A stretch of DNA of 64,000 nt from assembly GCF_041154505.1 (NCBI RefSeq), contig NZ_AP028672.1, forward strand, positions 930,001 to 994,000, in the 5' to 3' direction. Below are positions 56,043-64,000 of this stretch, one piece after another. The notes under the pieces were generated by a model. It had not been told where the DNA came from and did no database searches. It was given only the letters and a program-made list of their open reading frames with translations. Source of the stretch: Acidovorax sp. A79 (GTDB taxonomy: Bacteria > Pseudomonadota > Gammaproteobacteria > Burkholderiales > Burkholderiaceae_C). Numbering within the stretch: the first letter of the stretch is position 1; every line of letters starts with the position of its first letter. A program made the translations under genes and the position numbers.

Positions 56043-56819
56043 ATGCAAATAGCCACCTGGAACGTGAATTCCCTGTCGGTGCGCCTGCCCCAGGTGCTGG
56101 CCTGGCTGGAGGCCAATCCGGTGGATGCCCTGTGCCTGCAGGAACTCAAGCTGACCGACGACAAATTCCCGCACGACGTGCTGAAGGAGGCGGGTTACGA
56201 AGCGGTGACCTTCGGCCAGAAGACCTACAACGGCGTGGCCATCCTGAGCCGGCATCCCCTGCGGGACGTGGTGCGCAACATCCCGGGCCACACGGACGAA
56301 CAGGCCCGCGTCATCGCCGCCACGGTGGACACCCCCTCCGGCGCATTGCGGCTGGTCAACTGTTATTTCGTCAATGGACAGGCCCCTGGCACGGAAAAGT
56401 TCGCGTACAAGATGCTGTGGCTTACGGCGCTGCACCGTTGGCTGCGCGAGGAGTTGCGGGCCCACCCGCGGCTGGCGCTGCTGGGCGACTTCAACGTCGC
56501 GCCGGAAGACCGCGACTCATTCGACCCGGTGGGCCTGAAGGACACGATCCACCACACTGTGGAAGAGCGCCAGCACTTCCAGGATTTGGTTGCGCTCGGC
56601 CTGACCGATACCTTCCGCATGTTCGAGCAACCTGAAAAAACCTATTCGTGGTGGGACTACCGCATGCTGGGCTTCCAGAAGAACCGGGGCCTGCGCATCG
56701 ATCACATCCTGGTGAGCGAGGCCCTGCGCCCGACGGTGACGGCGTGCGTGGTGGACCGCGCTCCGCGCAAGAACCCCCAGCCCAGCGACCATGCACCGGT
56801 GGTGCTCACGATGGCGTGA
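56043..56819 (+). CDS. xth: Exodeoxyribonuclease III
   Basis: 258 residues. AP endonuclease/3'-exonuclease of base-excision repair. Seen: TWNVNSLSVRLPQVLAWLE, CLQELKLTDDKFP (metal Glu), NGVAILSRHPL, LLGDFNVAPEDRDSFDP, FSWWDYRM-like YSWWDYRMLGFQKNRGLRID and the closing SDHAPVV. Start is the family N-terminus. It is followed by a convergent terminator. Confidence 0.96.
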   Translation: MQIATWNVNSLSVRLPQVLAWLEANPVDALCLQELKLTDDKFPHDVLKEAGYEAVTFGQKTYNGVAILSRHPLRDVVRNIPGHTDEQARVIAATVDTPSGALRLVNCYFVNGQAPGTEKFAYKMLWLTALHRWLREELRAHPRLALLGDFNVAPEDRDSFDPVGLKDTIHHTVEERQHFQDLVALGLTDTFRMFEQPEKTYSWWDYRMLGFQKNRGLRIDHILVSEALRPTVTACVVDRAPRKNPQPSDHAPVVLTMA

Positions 56820-56871
56820 CGTGTTGGCAAGGCGGCTGCGCTGCTGCCGGCACGCCGGGCAGGCCACAACA

Positions 56872-56905
56872 CAAAGGCTGCAAGGATTTCTCCTTGCAGC
56901 CTTTG
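56872..56905. terminator. Bidirectional terminator between xth and the PA2169-like gene
   Basis: A perfect 15-bp stem CAAAGGCTGCAAGGA/TCCTTGCAGCCTTTG with a 4-base loop TTTC. It lies between two convergent genes, so it probably terminates both. Confidence 0.75.
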
Positions 56906-57007
56906 CTGGTTCATGCACGGGCAAAAGACGCGCCATGGGCCCCGCCGGCGGCCCTTGCATGCGCCACGGGCCGGAGCCCGGGGGTGCAGCCGTCCGATAG
57001 GATCCGA

Positions 57008-57946
57008 TCAGGTGTTCGAGTACGAATCGCGCAGGCCACGCACTTCATCATGGTTGCGCTGCGCCCCTTGGGACTGGCGTTCCACCAGGGCCCGTACATC
57101 AGCGGGCAATGCCGACTTCAAGGCCTTGCGGTAGCGCGCCACGGCAGCGTCCTCGCCGCGCTCGCACTCTTGCAGCACCGCCTTGTCATCGTTGATGGAC
57201 AGCGCCGACTTGACCGACACCCAGCCCCGGTGCAAAGCCCCGGCCACGGTACCGCCCGAGGCCGGCTCGCCACCCAGGCGGCGGACTTCGCTTTCCAGCT
57301 CGGTGGCGGCGGCGGCGCATTCCCGCGCATGGCGCTGGAACACCCCCTTGAGTTGCGCCGAATTGGCGCGCTCGGCACAGGCGGTGAAACCATACTCCCC
57401 GTCGCGCGCCGATTCCAGCAGATCGTTGAGAACGTCCACCGTGTCTTCGTTGTCCGCCACGTCCAGCGGAAGCTCGTTGTTGATGCGGGCGCTGGATACG
57501 CGGTCCCACGCGGCGCGGGCGGCAGGACGGGCATCCGTCCAGGCCAGGCCGTCCGAATGGCGGGCACGCCAGTCGTCCGCCAGGCGGGGTTCGACGGCCT
57601 CAAAGTCGCCTTCGTAGCGGTTTACGGAAGACCAGCCCAGTTCGTAGGCAGGGCGGTATTGGTCGTACGTGCGGCCACCCACGTAGTAGGGCTCGCGGTG
57701 GTAGCGTTCGCGCCAGTAGGCGTCTTCATCCGTGGGGTTGACCGCCTCGGCGGCAGCCTTGCCAGCCAGGCCGCCGGCCACGGCGCCCGCCACACCGCCA
57801 ATGGCTGCCCCCACGGGGCCGCCAAAGGCACCCGCAGCCGCCCCAGCGGCCGCCCCACCCATCGCGGCCCCCACGCCGGTGCCGACGGGATGGGCGCCCG
57901 GCTCGTTGGTCAAGGGGTCACGGTTGGCATCGTTGAAATCCGACAT
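57008..57946 (-). CDS. PA2169-like (DUF2383) four-helix protein with glycine-zipper N-terminus
   Basis: 312 residues. The first third holds a Gly/Ala-rich zipper (about 20-65, GVGAAMGGAAAGAAAGAFGG), then a YWRERYHREPYYVGGRTYDQ linker of the kind seen in stress-linked proteins. From about 155 on there is a ferritin-like DUF2383 bundle (DTVDVLNDLLESARDGEYGF, ELESEVRRLGGEPASGG, ALPADVRALVERQSQGAQRN). ATG 57946 has GGAGAG upstream. Probably a stress-induced envelope protein; function unknown. Confidence 0.8.
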   Translation of the reverse strand: MSDFNDANRDPLTNEPGAHPVGTGVGAAMGGAAAGAAAGAFGGPVGAAIGGVAGAVAGGLAGKAAAEAVNPTDEDAYWRERYHREPYYVGGRTYDQYRPAYELGWSSVNRYEGDFEAVEPRLADDWRARHSDGLAWTDARPAARAAWDRVSSARINNELPLDVADNEDTVDVLNDLLESARDGEYGFTACAERANSAQLKGVFQRHARECAAAATELESEVRRLGGEPASGGTVAGALHRGWVSVKSALSINDDKAVLQECERGEDAAVARYRKALKSALPADVRALVERQSQGAQRNHDEVRGLRDSYSNT

Positions 57947-58121
57947 AGAAGCTCTCCGGTTGGTTGACAGTGAGTTCATTGTTGGATTCACCCCCGCCGC
58001 CCCGGGTCGGTCCATGGAGTGCTTGCTTGTAGGACACCGACCAGCACGCCACGCCCTCGCCACAGGCTGGGGCGATGCGAACCGTCCGGCGCCTTTCTGC
58101 AAGAGGCGCAGCCACACCAAT

Positions 58122-58176
58122 ACGCTATATTTTTAATAGCATACAGCGCTTGAAAATAAAGCGCTGCAGGCCAATT

Positions 58177-58177
<1 letters not shown>
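58122..58177 (+). repeat. Dispersed intergenic repeat, copy 4
   Basis: ACGCTATATTTTTAATAGCA, then TACAGCGCTTGAAAATAAAG, CGCTGCAGGCCAATTT, reaching the ntrC stop codon. AGCGCTT...AAGCGCT can pair to form a hairpin, which may serve as ntrC's terminator or 3' stabiliser. Confidence 0.7.
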
Positions 58178-59826
<1,649 letters not shown>

Positions 59827-59877
59827 ATGTTTTTCTTACCTTCCCTGTGGTTGCGTGTCAGGGACCATCGTGCGCTT

Positions 59878-60966
59878 TCAAGGCAAGGGAATCAGGATGC
59901 GGAAGTCGGTGCGACCCGGCACGCTGTCGCATTCGATCAACCCATGATGGCGCTGCACGAAGGTTTGCGCCAACGTGAGCCCCAGCCCTGACCCGCCATC
60001 CCGACCCGACACCAGAGGGTAAAAAATACGCTCCTTGATCGTGTCGGGCACGCCCGGTCCGTTGTCGATGACATGCAATTCCAGTGCCAGCCGGTAGCGC
60101 TGGCGACCAAACGTTACTTGTCGGGCCACACGGGTGCGCAGGGTGATGACCGCGTCGCCGGCCGCGATGCGATCGGTCAGCGCCTGGGCCGCGTTCTGCA
60201 CAATGTTCAACAGCGCCTGGATGAGCTGGGCGCGGTCGCCGCGGAATTCTGGGATCGAGGTGTCGTAGTCGCGCTGCACGCGCAACCCCTGCGGGTACTC
60301 CACCAGCACCAGCGAGCGCACGCGCTCGCACACTTCGTGGATGTTCACGTCGCCCACCAGGTGCGGGTGGCGGTGTGGCGCAAGCAGCCGGTCCACCAGG
60401 CTTTGCAGGCGGTCGGCCTCGTGGATGATGACCTGGGTGTACTCGGTGAGCTCGCGGCTCTCGAGCTCCATCTCCAGCAGCTGGGCGGCACCACGGATGC
60501 CGCCCAGGGGGTTCTTGATCTCGTGGGCCAGGTTGCGGATGAGCTCCTTGTTGGCCTGGGCCTGGTCGAGCAGGCGCTCCTCGCGGTCCTGCCGCGCCTG
60601 CTGCTCCAGCGGCCACAGCTCGACGAGGATCTCGCCCACCTGCTCGGCGTCGGCAACGTTCACATGCACGGGCACAGGGTCCTGGTGCAGGCGCTTGAGG
60701 CTCGCCTCATACCGCAAGGCGGCAAAGTCCTTGCCCCGGGCACCTGCCAGCGCGGTCTGCAGCAACGCGGGATCGGTGAAAAAGGTGGAGAAGTCCACGC
60801 CTTCCAGGGTGCGGCGCGAGAGGCCGAGCGTGTTTTCCAGTGCCGCATTGGCAAATTGCACGGCGCCATCGGCGCGCAGCACGGCCACCAGGGTCGACAT
60901 CAGATCCAGCGAATGGAATCGCCCTGTGTCGGTGGCTGGGGTGTCGGGAAAGGGCGAAGAGCTCAC
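59878..60966 (-). CDS. ntrB: Nitrogen regulation sensor kinase NtrB (NR-II)
   Basis: 362 residues. Soluble PAS domain (about 20-120, LRADGAVQFANAALENTLG), H-box with phospho-His NLAHEIKNPLGGIRGAAQLL, N-box NIVQNAAQAL, and ATP-lid DNGPGVPD and GGSGLGLTLAQTF. GTG 60966 is preferred: the alternative ATG 60900 would cut into the helix before PAS. It phosphorylates NtrC under nitrogen limitation and is under P-II control in relatives. Confidence 0.93.
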   Translation of the reverse strand: MSSSPFPDTPATDTGRFHSLDLMSTLVAVLRADGAVQFANAALENTLGLSRRTLEGVDFSTFFTDPALLQTALAGARGKDFAALRYEASLKRLHQDPVPVHVNVADAEQVGEILVELWPLEQQARQDREERLLDQAQANKELIRNLAHEIKNPLGGIRGAAQLLEMELESRELTEYTQVIIHEADRLQSLVDRLLAPHRHPHLVGDVNIHEVCERVRSLVLVEYPQGLRVQRDYDTSIPEFRGDRAQLIQALLNIVQNAAQALTDRIAAGDAVITLRTRVARQVTFGRQRYRLALELHVIDNGPGVPDTIKERIFYPLVSGRDGGSGLGLTLAQTFVQRHHGLIECDSVPGRTDFRILIPLP

Positions 60967-60998
60967 ACGCGTGCCATGCAAGAAAAAAGGAAGGTGAC

Positions 60999-61505
60999 TT
61001 AGTTGGCGGGCGGCAGGCGTGCGATCTCGCGCTTGATGCCGGCAATGTCGCTTTCGCTGCGGGCCACGTTGGCCTTGAGCTCCGCCGTGCGTTCCATGTA
61101 GCGCTGGGGGTTGCGCAAATCGAGGGCATTGCGCTCTGGGGCGCCGCCGTTGTATTCCTTCACCAGCTCGGCATGGCGGGCCTCGGCCTTGCGCAGTTCG
61201 GATTCGAGAATGGCCCGCGCATCGGCATCGCGCGCTTTCTGGTCGTTGCTGTTGGCCCGGGGTGCATTGGAAGGTGCCGCCGTTGCCGCAGGCGTGCCGC
61301 CGCCCGAGGGCGCCGGGGCCGCCGACGCCGGCCGGGTGCCCTGCACGACGGTGACATTGCCGCCTTCCACCAGCTTGCATCCCCGCTCCTTGGCCTGGGC
61401 GGCGTTGTTGGTGTATTCGTTGCCACAGCGGTAGATGCGGTCTTGCGCCCACGCGGCCGGTGCCGTCGCGGCGATGAGTAACAGGGTGATGAGCGTTTTC
61501 TTCAT
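60999..61505 (-). CDS. Exported DUF4124-like protein between glnA and ntrB
   Basis: 168 residues with a signal peptide (MKKTLITLLLIAATAPAAWA). The mature start DRIYRCGNEYTNNAAQAKER resembles DUF4124, followed by a Pro/Ala-rich linker and a C-terminal coiled coil (about 100-165). Function unknown. Genes of this type often lie between glnA and ntrB in Comamonadaceae (from memory). 32 bp separate it from ntrB. Confidence 0.75.
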   Translation of the reverse strand: MKKTLITLLLIAATAPAAWAQDRIYRCGNEYTNNAAQAKERGCKLVEGGNVTVVQGTRPASAAPAPSGGGTPAATAAPSNAPRANSNDQKARDADARAILESELRKAEARHAELVKEYNGGAPERNALDLRNPQRYMERTAELKANVARSESDIAGIKREIARLPPAN

Positions 61506-61653
61506 TCGGTTTCCTCGCACTGCCATGCAGGGGTCAGGGGAGTATCCACCAATCACCATGCATCGCCAATCCAACACCAGCAGGCCCTCGCAGGGCTTTG
61601 TACATGGATGCAACGGCCCCGGGATTGGTTTCACCAGCCTCTCCGGCCCCATG

Positions 61654-61681
61654 AAAAAAGGCGGCCTTGGCCGCCTTTTTG
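61654..61681. terminator. Bidirectional-type terminator downstream of glnA
   Basis: AAAAAGGCGG, loop CCTTGG, CCGCCTTTTT: a perfect 10-bp stem with an A-run and a T-run. It lies 27 bp past the glnA stop, so ntrBC need either readthrough or their own promoter. Confidence 0.85.
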
Positions 61682-61707
61682 GTGAGCAACAGCCTGCAGG
61701 GAGGCGA

Positions 61708-63123
61708 TTACAGCGAGTAGTACATGTCGTACTCGACAGGGTGAGGCGCCATGCGGAAACGCGTGACTTCGCCCATCTTGAGCTCGATGTACGCGTCGAG
61801 CATGGAGTCGGTAAAGACGCCGCCCTTGGTAAGGAAACCACGGTCCTTGTCCAGATACTCCAGGGCCTGGTCCAGGCTGTGGCAGACGGTGGGCACCAGC
61901 TTGTCTTCTTCGGGTGGCAGATGGTACAGGTCCTTCGTGGCGGCTTCGCCCGGATGGATCTTGTTTTCCACGCCGTCCAGGCCGGCCATCATCAGGGCCG
62001 AGAAGGCCAGGTAAGGGTTGGCCGATGGATCGGGGAAGCGCGCTTCGATGCGGCGGCCCTTGGGGTTGGCGACGTAAGGAATGCGGATCGAGGCCGAGCG
62101 GTTGCGGGCCGAGTAGGCCAGCTTCACAGGGGCCTCGAAGCCGGGCACCAGGCGCTTGTACGAGTTCGTGCCGGGGTTGGTGATGGCGTTCAGGGCACGT
62201 GCGTGCTTGATGATGCCGCCGATGTAGTACAGCGCGAAGTCCGACAGGCCGGCATAGCCGTCGCCCGCGAACAGGTTCTTGCCATCCTTCCAGATGGACT
62301 GGTGCACGTGCATGCCGGAGCCATTGTCGCCAGCGTAGGGCTTGGGCATGAAGGTAGCCGTCTTGCCGTAGGCGTTGGCCACGTTCCAGACCACGTACTT
62401 CAGGACCTGGGTCCAGTCAGCGCGCTCGACCAGCGTGCTGAAGCGCGTGCCGATTTCGTTCTGGCCAGCGCCCGCCACTTCGTGGTGGAACACTTCGACC
62501 GGGATGCCCAGGGATTCGAGGATCAAGGACATTTCGGCGCGCATGTCCTGCGTGCTGTCGACAGGAGGCACGGGGAAGTAGCCGCCCTTGACGGTGGGAC
62601 GGTGGCCGCGGTTGCCGCCTTCGAGCTTGGCGCCCGAGTTCCAGGGGGCTTCGTACTCTTCGATCTCGAACATGACCTTGCCGGGTTCGTTGGACCAGCG
62701 CACGCCGTCGAAGATGAAGAATTCTGGCTCGGGACCGAAGAAGGCCGTGTCGCCCAGGCCGGAGGCCTTCAGGTAGGCTTCAGCGCGCTTGGCGATGGAG
62801 CGTGGGTCGCGGTCGTAGGCCTTGCCGTCACCGGGTTCGATCACGTCGCACTGCAGGAACAGCGTGGTTTCTTCGAAGAAGGGGTCGATGTTGGCGGTGC
62901 TGGGGTCGGGCATGAGCTGCATGTCCGAGGCTTCAATGCCCTTCCAGCCAGCCACGGACGAACCGTCGAATGCGTGGCCGGACGTGAACTTGTCTTCATC
63001 GAAGTGGGACACCGGCACGGTCACGTGCTGTTCCTTGCCCCGGGTATCGGTAAAACGGAAGTCAACGAACTTGACTTCGTTCTCCTTCACCATCTTCATC
63101 ACGTCTGCAACGGTCTTGGCCAT
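61708..63123 (-). CDS. glnA: Glutamine synthetase, type I
   Basis: 471 residues, the size of the enterobacterial dodecameric enzyme. It makes glutamine from glutamate, ammonia and ATP. Seen: [34 protein letters not shown], the ATP/glutamate motif [20 protein letters not shown], and the adenylylation tyrosine in [11 protein letters not shown]. Start ATG 63123 has AGGAGA at seven bases. Expression is likely NtrC/sigma-54-dependent. Confidence 0.98.
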   Translation of the reverse strand: MAKTVADVMKMVKENEVKFVDFRFTDTRGKEQHVTVPVSHFDEDKFTSGHAFDGSSVAGWKGIEASDMQLMPDPSTANIDPFFEETTLFLQCDVIEPGDGKAYDRDPRSIAKRAEAYLKASGLGDTAFFGPEPEFFIFDGVRWSNEPGKVMFEIEEYEAPWNSGAKLEGGNRGHRPTVKGGYFPVPPVDSTQDMRAEMSLILESLGIPVEVFHHEVAGAGQNEIGTRFSTLVERADWTQVLKYVVWNVANAYGKTATFMPKPYAGDNGSGMHVHQSIWKDGKNLFAGDGYAGLSDFALYYIGGIIKHARALNAITNPGTNSYKRLVPGFEAPVKLAYSARNRSASIRIPYVANPKGRRIEARFPDPSANPYLAFSALMMAGLDGVENKIHPGEAATKDLYHLPPEEDKLVPTVCHSLDQALEYLDKDRGFLTKGGVFTDSMLDAYIELKMGEVTRFRMAPHPVEYDMYYSL

Positions 63124-63175
63124 CAGGTTCTCCTGGGTAAAGCGCTTGTTGAAAAAAGAATTTGTGGAAATAAAA

Positions 63176-63190
63176 GCAGTTTGCGTGCCA
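63176..63190 (-). promoter_or_regulatory. Sigma-54 promoter of glnA
   Basis: On the minus strand TGGCACGCAAACTGC: the -24 GG and -12 GC are exactly ten bases apart, and 14 of 15 positions fit TGGCACG-N4-TTGC. Transcription would start about 40 bases before the glnA ATG. Confidence 0.85.
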
Positions 63191-63257
63191 GCTGGGTGCA
63201 GCCGCCGCACTATGAAGGAGCACTACGGACTGCAGGCCGATAGGACATTTGCAAGAT

Positions 63258-63274
63258 TGCACCAACAAGGTGCG
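63258..63274. promoter_or_regulatory. NtrC-binding site 1 upstream of glnA
   Basis: TGCACC-N5-GGTGCG, one base off the dyad TGCACC-N5-GGTGCA, about 95 bp upstream of the predicted glnA transcription start. Confidence 0.75.
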
Positions 63275-63296
63275 CAACAACGATCAACACCAAGCA

Positions 63297-64000
63297 TTAC
63301 AAATTGCGCACCAATTCAGGGCCACACTCCGCACCAAAACCGTGCAATCCCGTCTTGAGATCCTGCCAGGCGGCCGGGACCAAGGGAGCAGGACCTTTGA
63401 CGCCCAGTTCGATGTGCCGCCCGTATTGTGGATGATCCACGCTGGGTAAGCTGAACACCCGGACCTCGGGGTGCGATTTTTCTATGCGCTCCATGAGAGG
63501 TGTCAATGCTGCCTCCATGGCGCCATAGACCACCACCGACTGCTCGACCTGGGGAGCACGGTTGAACAGGTCTGCATAGTGGTGGTCGAGCACCCATTCG
63601 ATCATGGGCCAGGCCATGACCGGGAATCCGGGCACGAAATGGACGGCACCGCCGCCAGCGCCCTCGCAGCTGAAGCCGGGAATCTTGTTGTAGGGATTGG
63701 GGATGATGCGGGCGCCTGCGGGAAAGACGCCCATGTTGAGCCGGTGCACATTGTCCGGCCGCTCGGCTTCGTATGGCACACCTTGCTCCCGCGCCACGTC
63801 CTGCATGCGTTCGCGGATCAACGCCTCGGCCTCGGCATGCAGAGCCAGCTCACGGCCCAGGGCACCTGCCGCGCATTGGCGGGTGTGGTCATCGGGCGTC
63901 GCACCGATGCCTCCGCAGGAGAAGACTACATCGCCCGAGGCAAAGGCCCGCCGCAGTGTCGCGGTGATGCGGTCCGGGCTGTCCCCGACGTAGTCCGCAT
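63297..64000 (-). CDS. CinA/MoCF-type molybdopterin-binding-domain protein, C-terminal part (runs off the window)
   Basis: 233 residues are visible; the start lies beyond 64000. The fold is the MoaB/MogA-like domain found in CinA: DDHTRQCAAGALGREL after SCGGIGATPD, FPAGARIIPNPYNKIPGFSC, and PGFPVMAWPMIEWVL. No deamidase domain follows, so it is the short CinA-like form of uncertain function. NtrC-binding site 2 for glnA (63330-63346) lies within its 3' end. Confidence 0.85.
   Translation of the reverse strand, partial: ADYVGDSPDRITATLRRAFASGDVVFSCGGIGATPDDHTRQCAAGALGRELALHAEAEALIRERMQDVAREQGVPYEAERPDNVHRLNMGVFPAGARIIPNPYNKIPGFSCEGAGGGAVHFVPGFPVMAWPMIEWVLDHHYADLFNRAPQVEQSVVVYGAMEAALTPLMERIEKSHPEVRVFSLPSVDHPQYGRHIELGVKGPAPLVPAAWQDLKTGLHGFGAECGPELVRNL
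63330..63346. promoter_or_regulatory. NtrC-binding site 2 upstream of glnA
   Basis: CGCACC-N5-CGTGCA, one mismatch in each half of the NtrC dyad. It is 72 bp from site 1, near seven helical turns, so the two sites could lie on the same DNA face. Confidence 0.55.

Overview
The window is high-GC DNA from a betaproteobacterium, most likely a member of the Comamonadaceae close to Acidovorax. The evidence is the GC-rich codon use, the gene families (Burkholderiales-type phosphonate regulator, DUF2069, DUF4337, PA2169-like protein, glnA-ntrBC) and an intergenic repeat of a kind I associate with this family. No rRNA, canonical tRNA, CRISPR array, insertion sequence or integrase is visible. Organism assignment is inference from gene content, not from a marker gene search.

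Layout. 1-17.7 kb is ordinary chromosome: the end of a DMT transporter, a lipoprotein 5'-nucleotidase, aroC, a PAS-GAF-GGDEF-EAL protein, a CBS protein, metY, a DUF4303-HEAT protein, an alpha/beta hydrolase, a TetR-DUF418 pair (DUF418 frameshifted), an Mpo1-like protein, YihY, DUF2069, an FAD-linked oxidase, two acetyltransferases and a secreted nuclease. 17.8-31.8 kb is a phosphonate-catabolism island with a chemoreceptor at its edge. A 2-aminoethylphosphonate (AEP) importer and PhnW are transcribed leftward. The GntR-type regulator, phosphonoacetate hydrolase, phosphonoacetaldehyde dehydrogenase, a PhnD-like binding protein, a PhnZ-type HD oxygenase and an FAD amine oxidase are transcribed rightward. 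A 12-bp-arm inverted repeat sits exactly over both divergent -35 boxes.

31.8-41.9 kb is a leftward polyol operon: an ABC importer, two dehydrogenases (SDR and arabinitol/mannitol type), an AraC regulator, xylulokinase and a PfkB sugar kinase. 42.3-46.6 kb is a FecI-FecR-TonB receptor iron-uptake unit. 46.7-49.4 kb carries a lipoprotein gene, thyA, a DUF4337 gene and folA.

49.5-55.9 kb is the unusual part: a compact phage-derived module between folA and xth. An S24-type repressor sits between two promoters that share an identical 18-bp operator/-10 block. One promoter reads leftward into a complete lysis cassette (small ORF, holin-like protein, endolysin, Rz, Rz1, all joined by 4-nt overlaps). 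The other reads rightward into a hairpin-containing leader, a Com-like zinc protein, a 173-residue protein of unknown function, a tRNA-like structured element, an excalibur-domain protein and several small or decayed phage genes. No integrase, head, tail or replication genes are present. It looks like a repressor-lysis switch stripped of its phage.

56-64 kb returns to core functions: xth, a PA2169-like protein, ntrC, ntrB, a small secreted protein, glnA (with a near-consensus sigma-54 promoter and two NtrC-like sites) and the 3' part of a CinA/MoCF-type gene running off the window.
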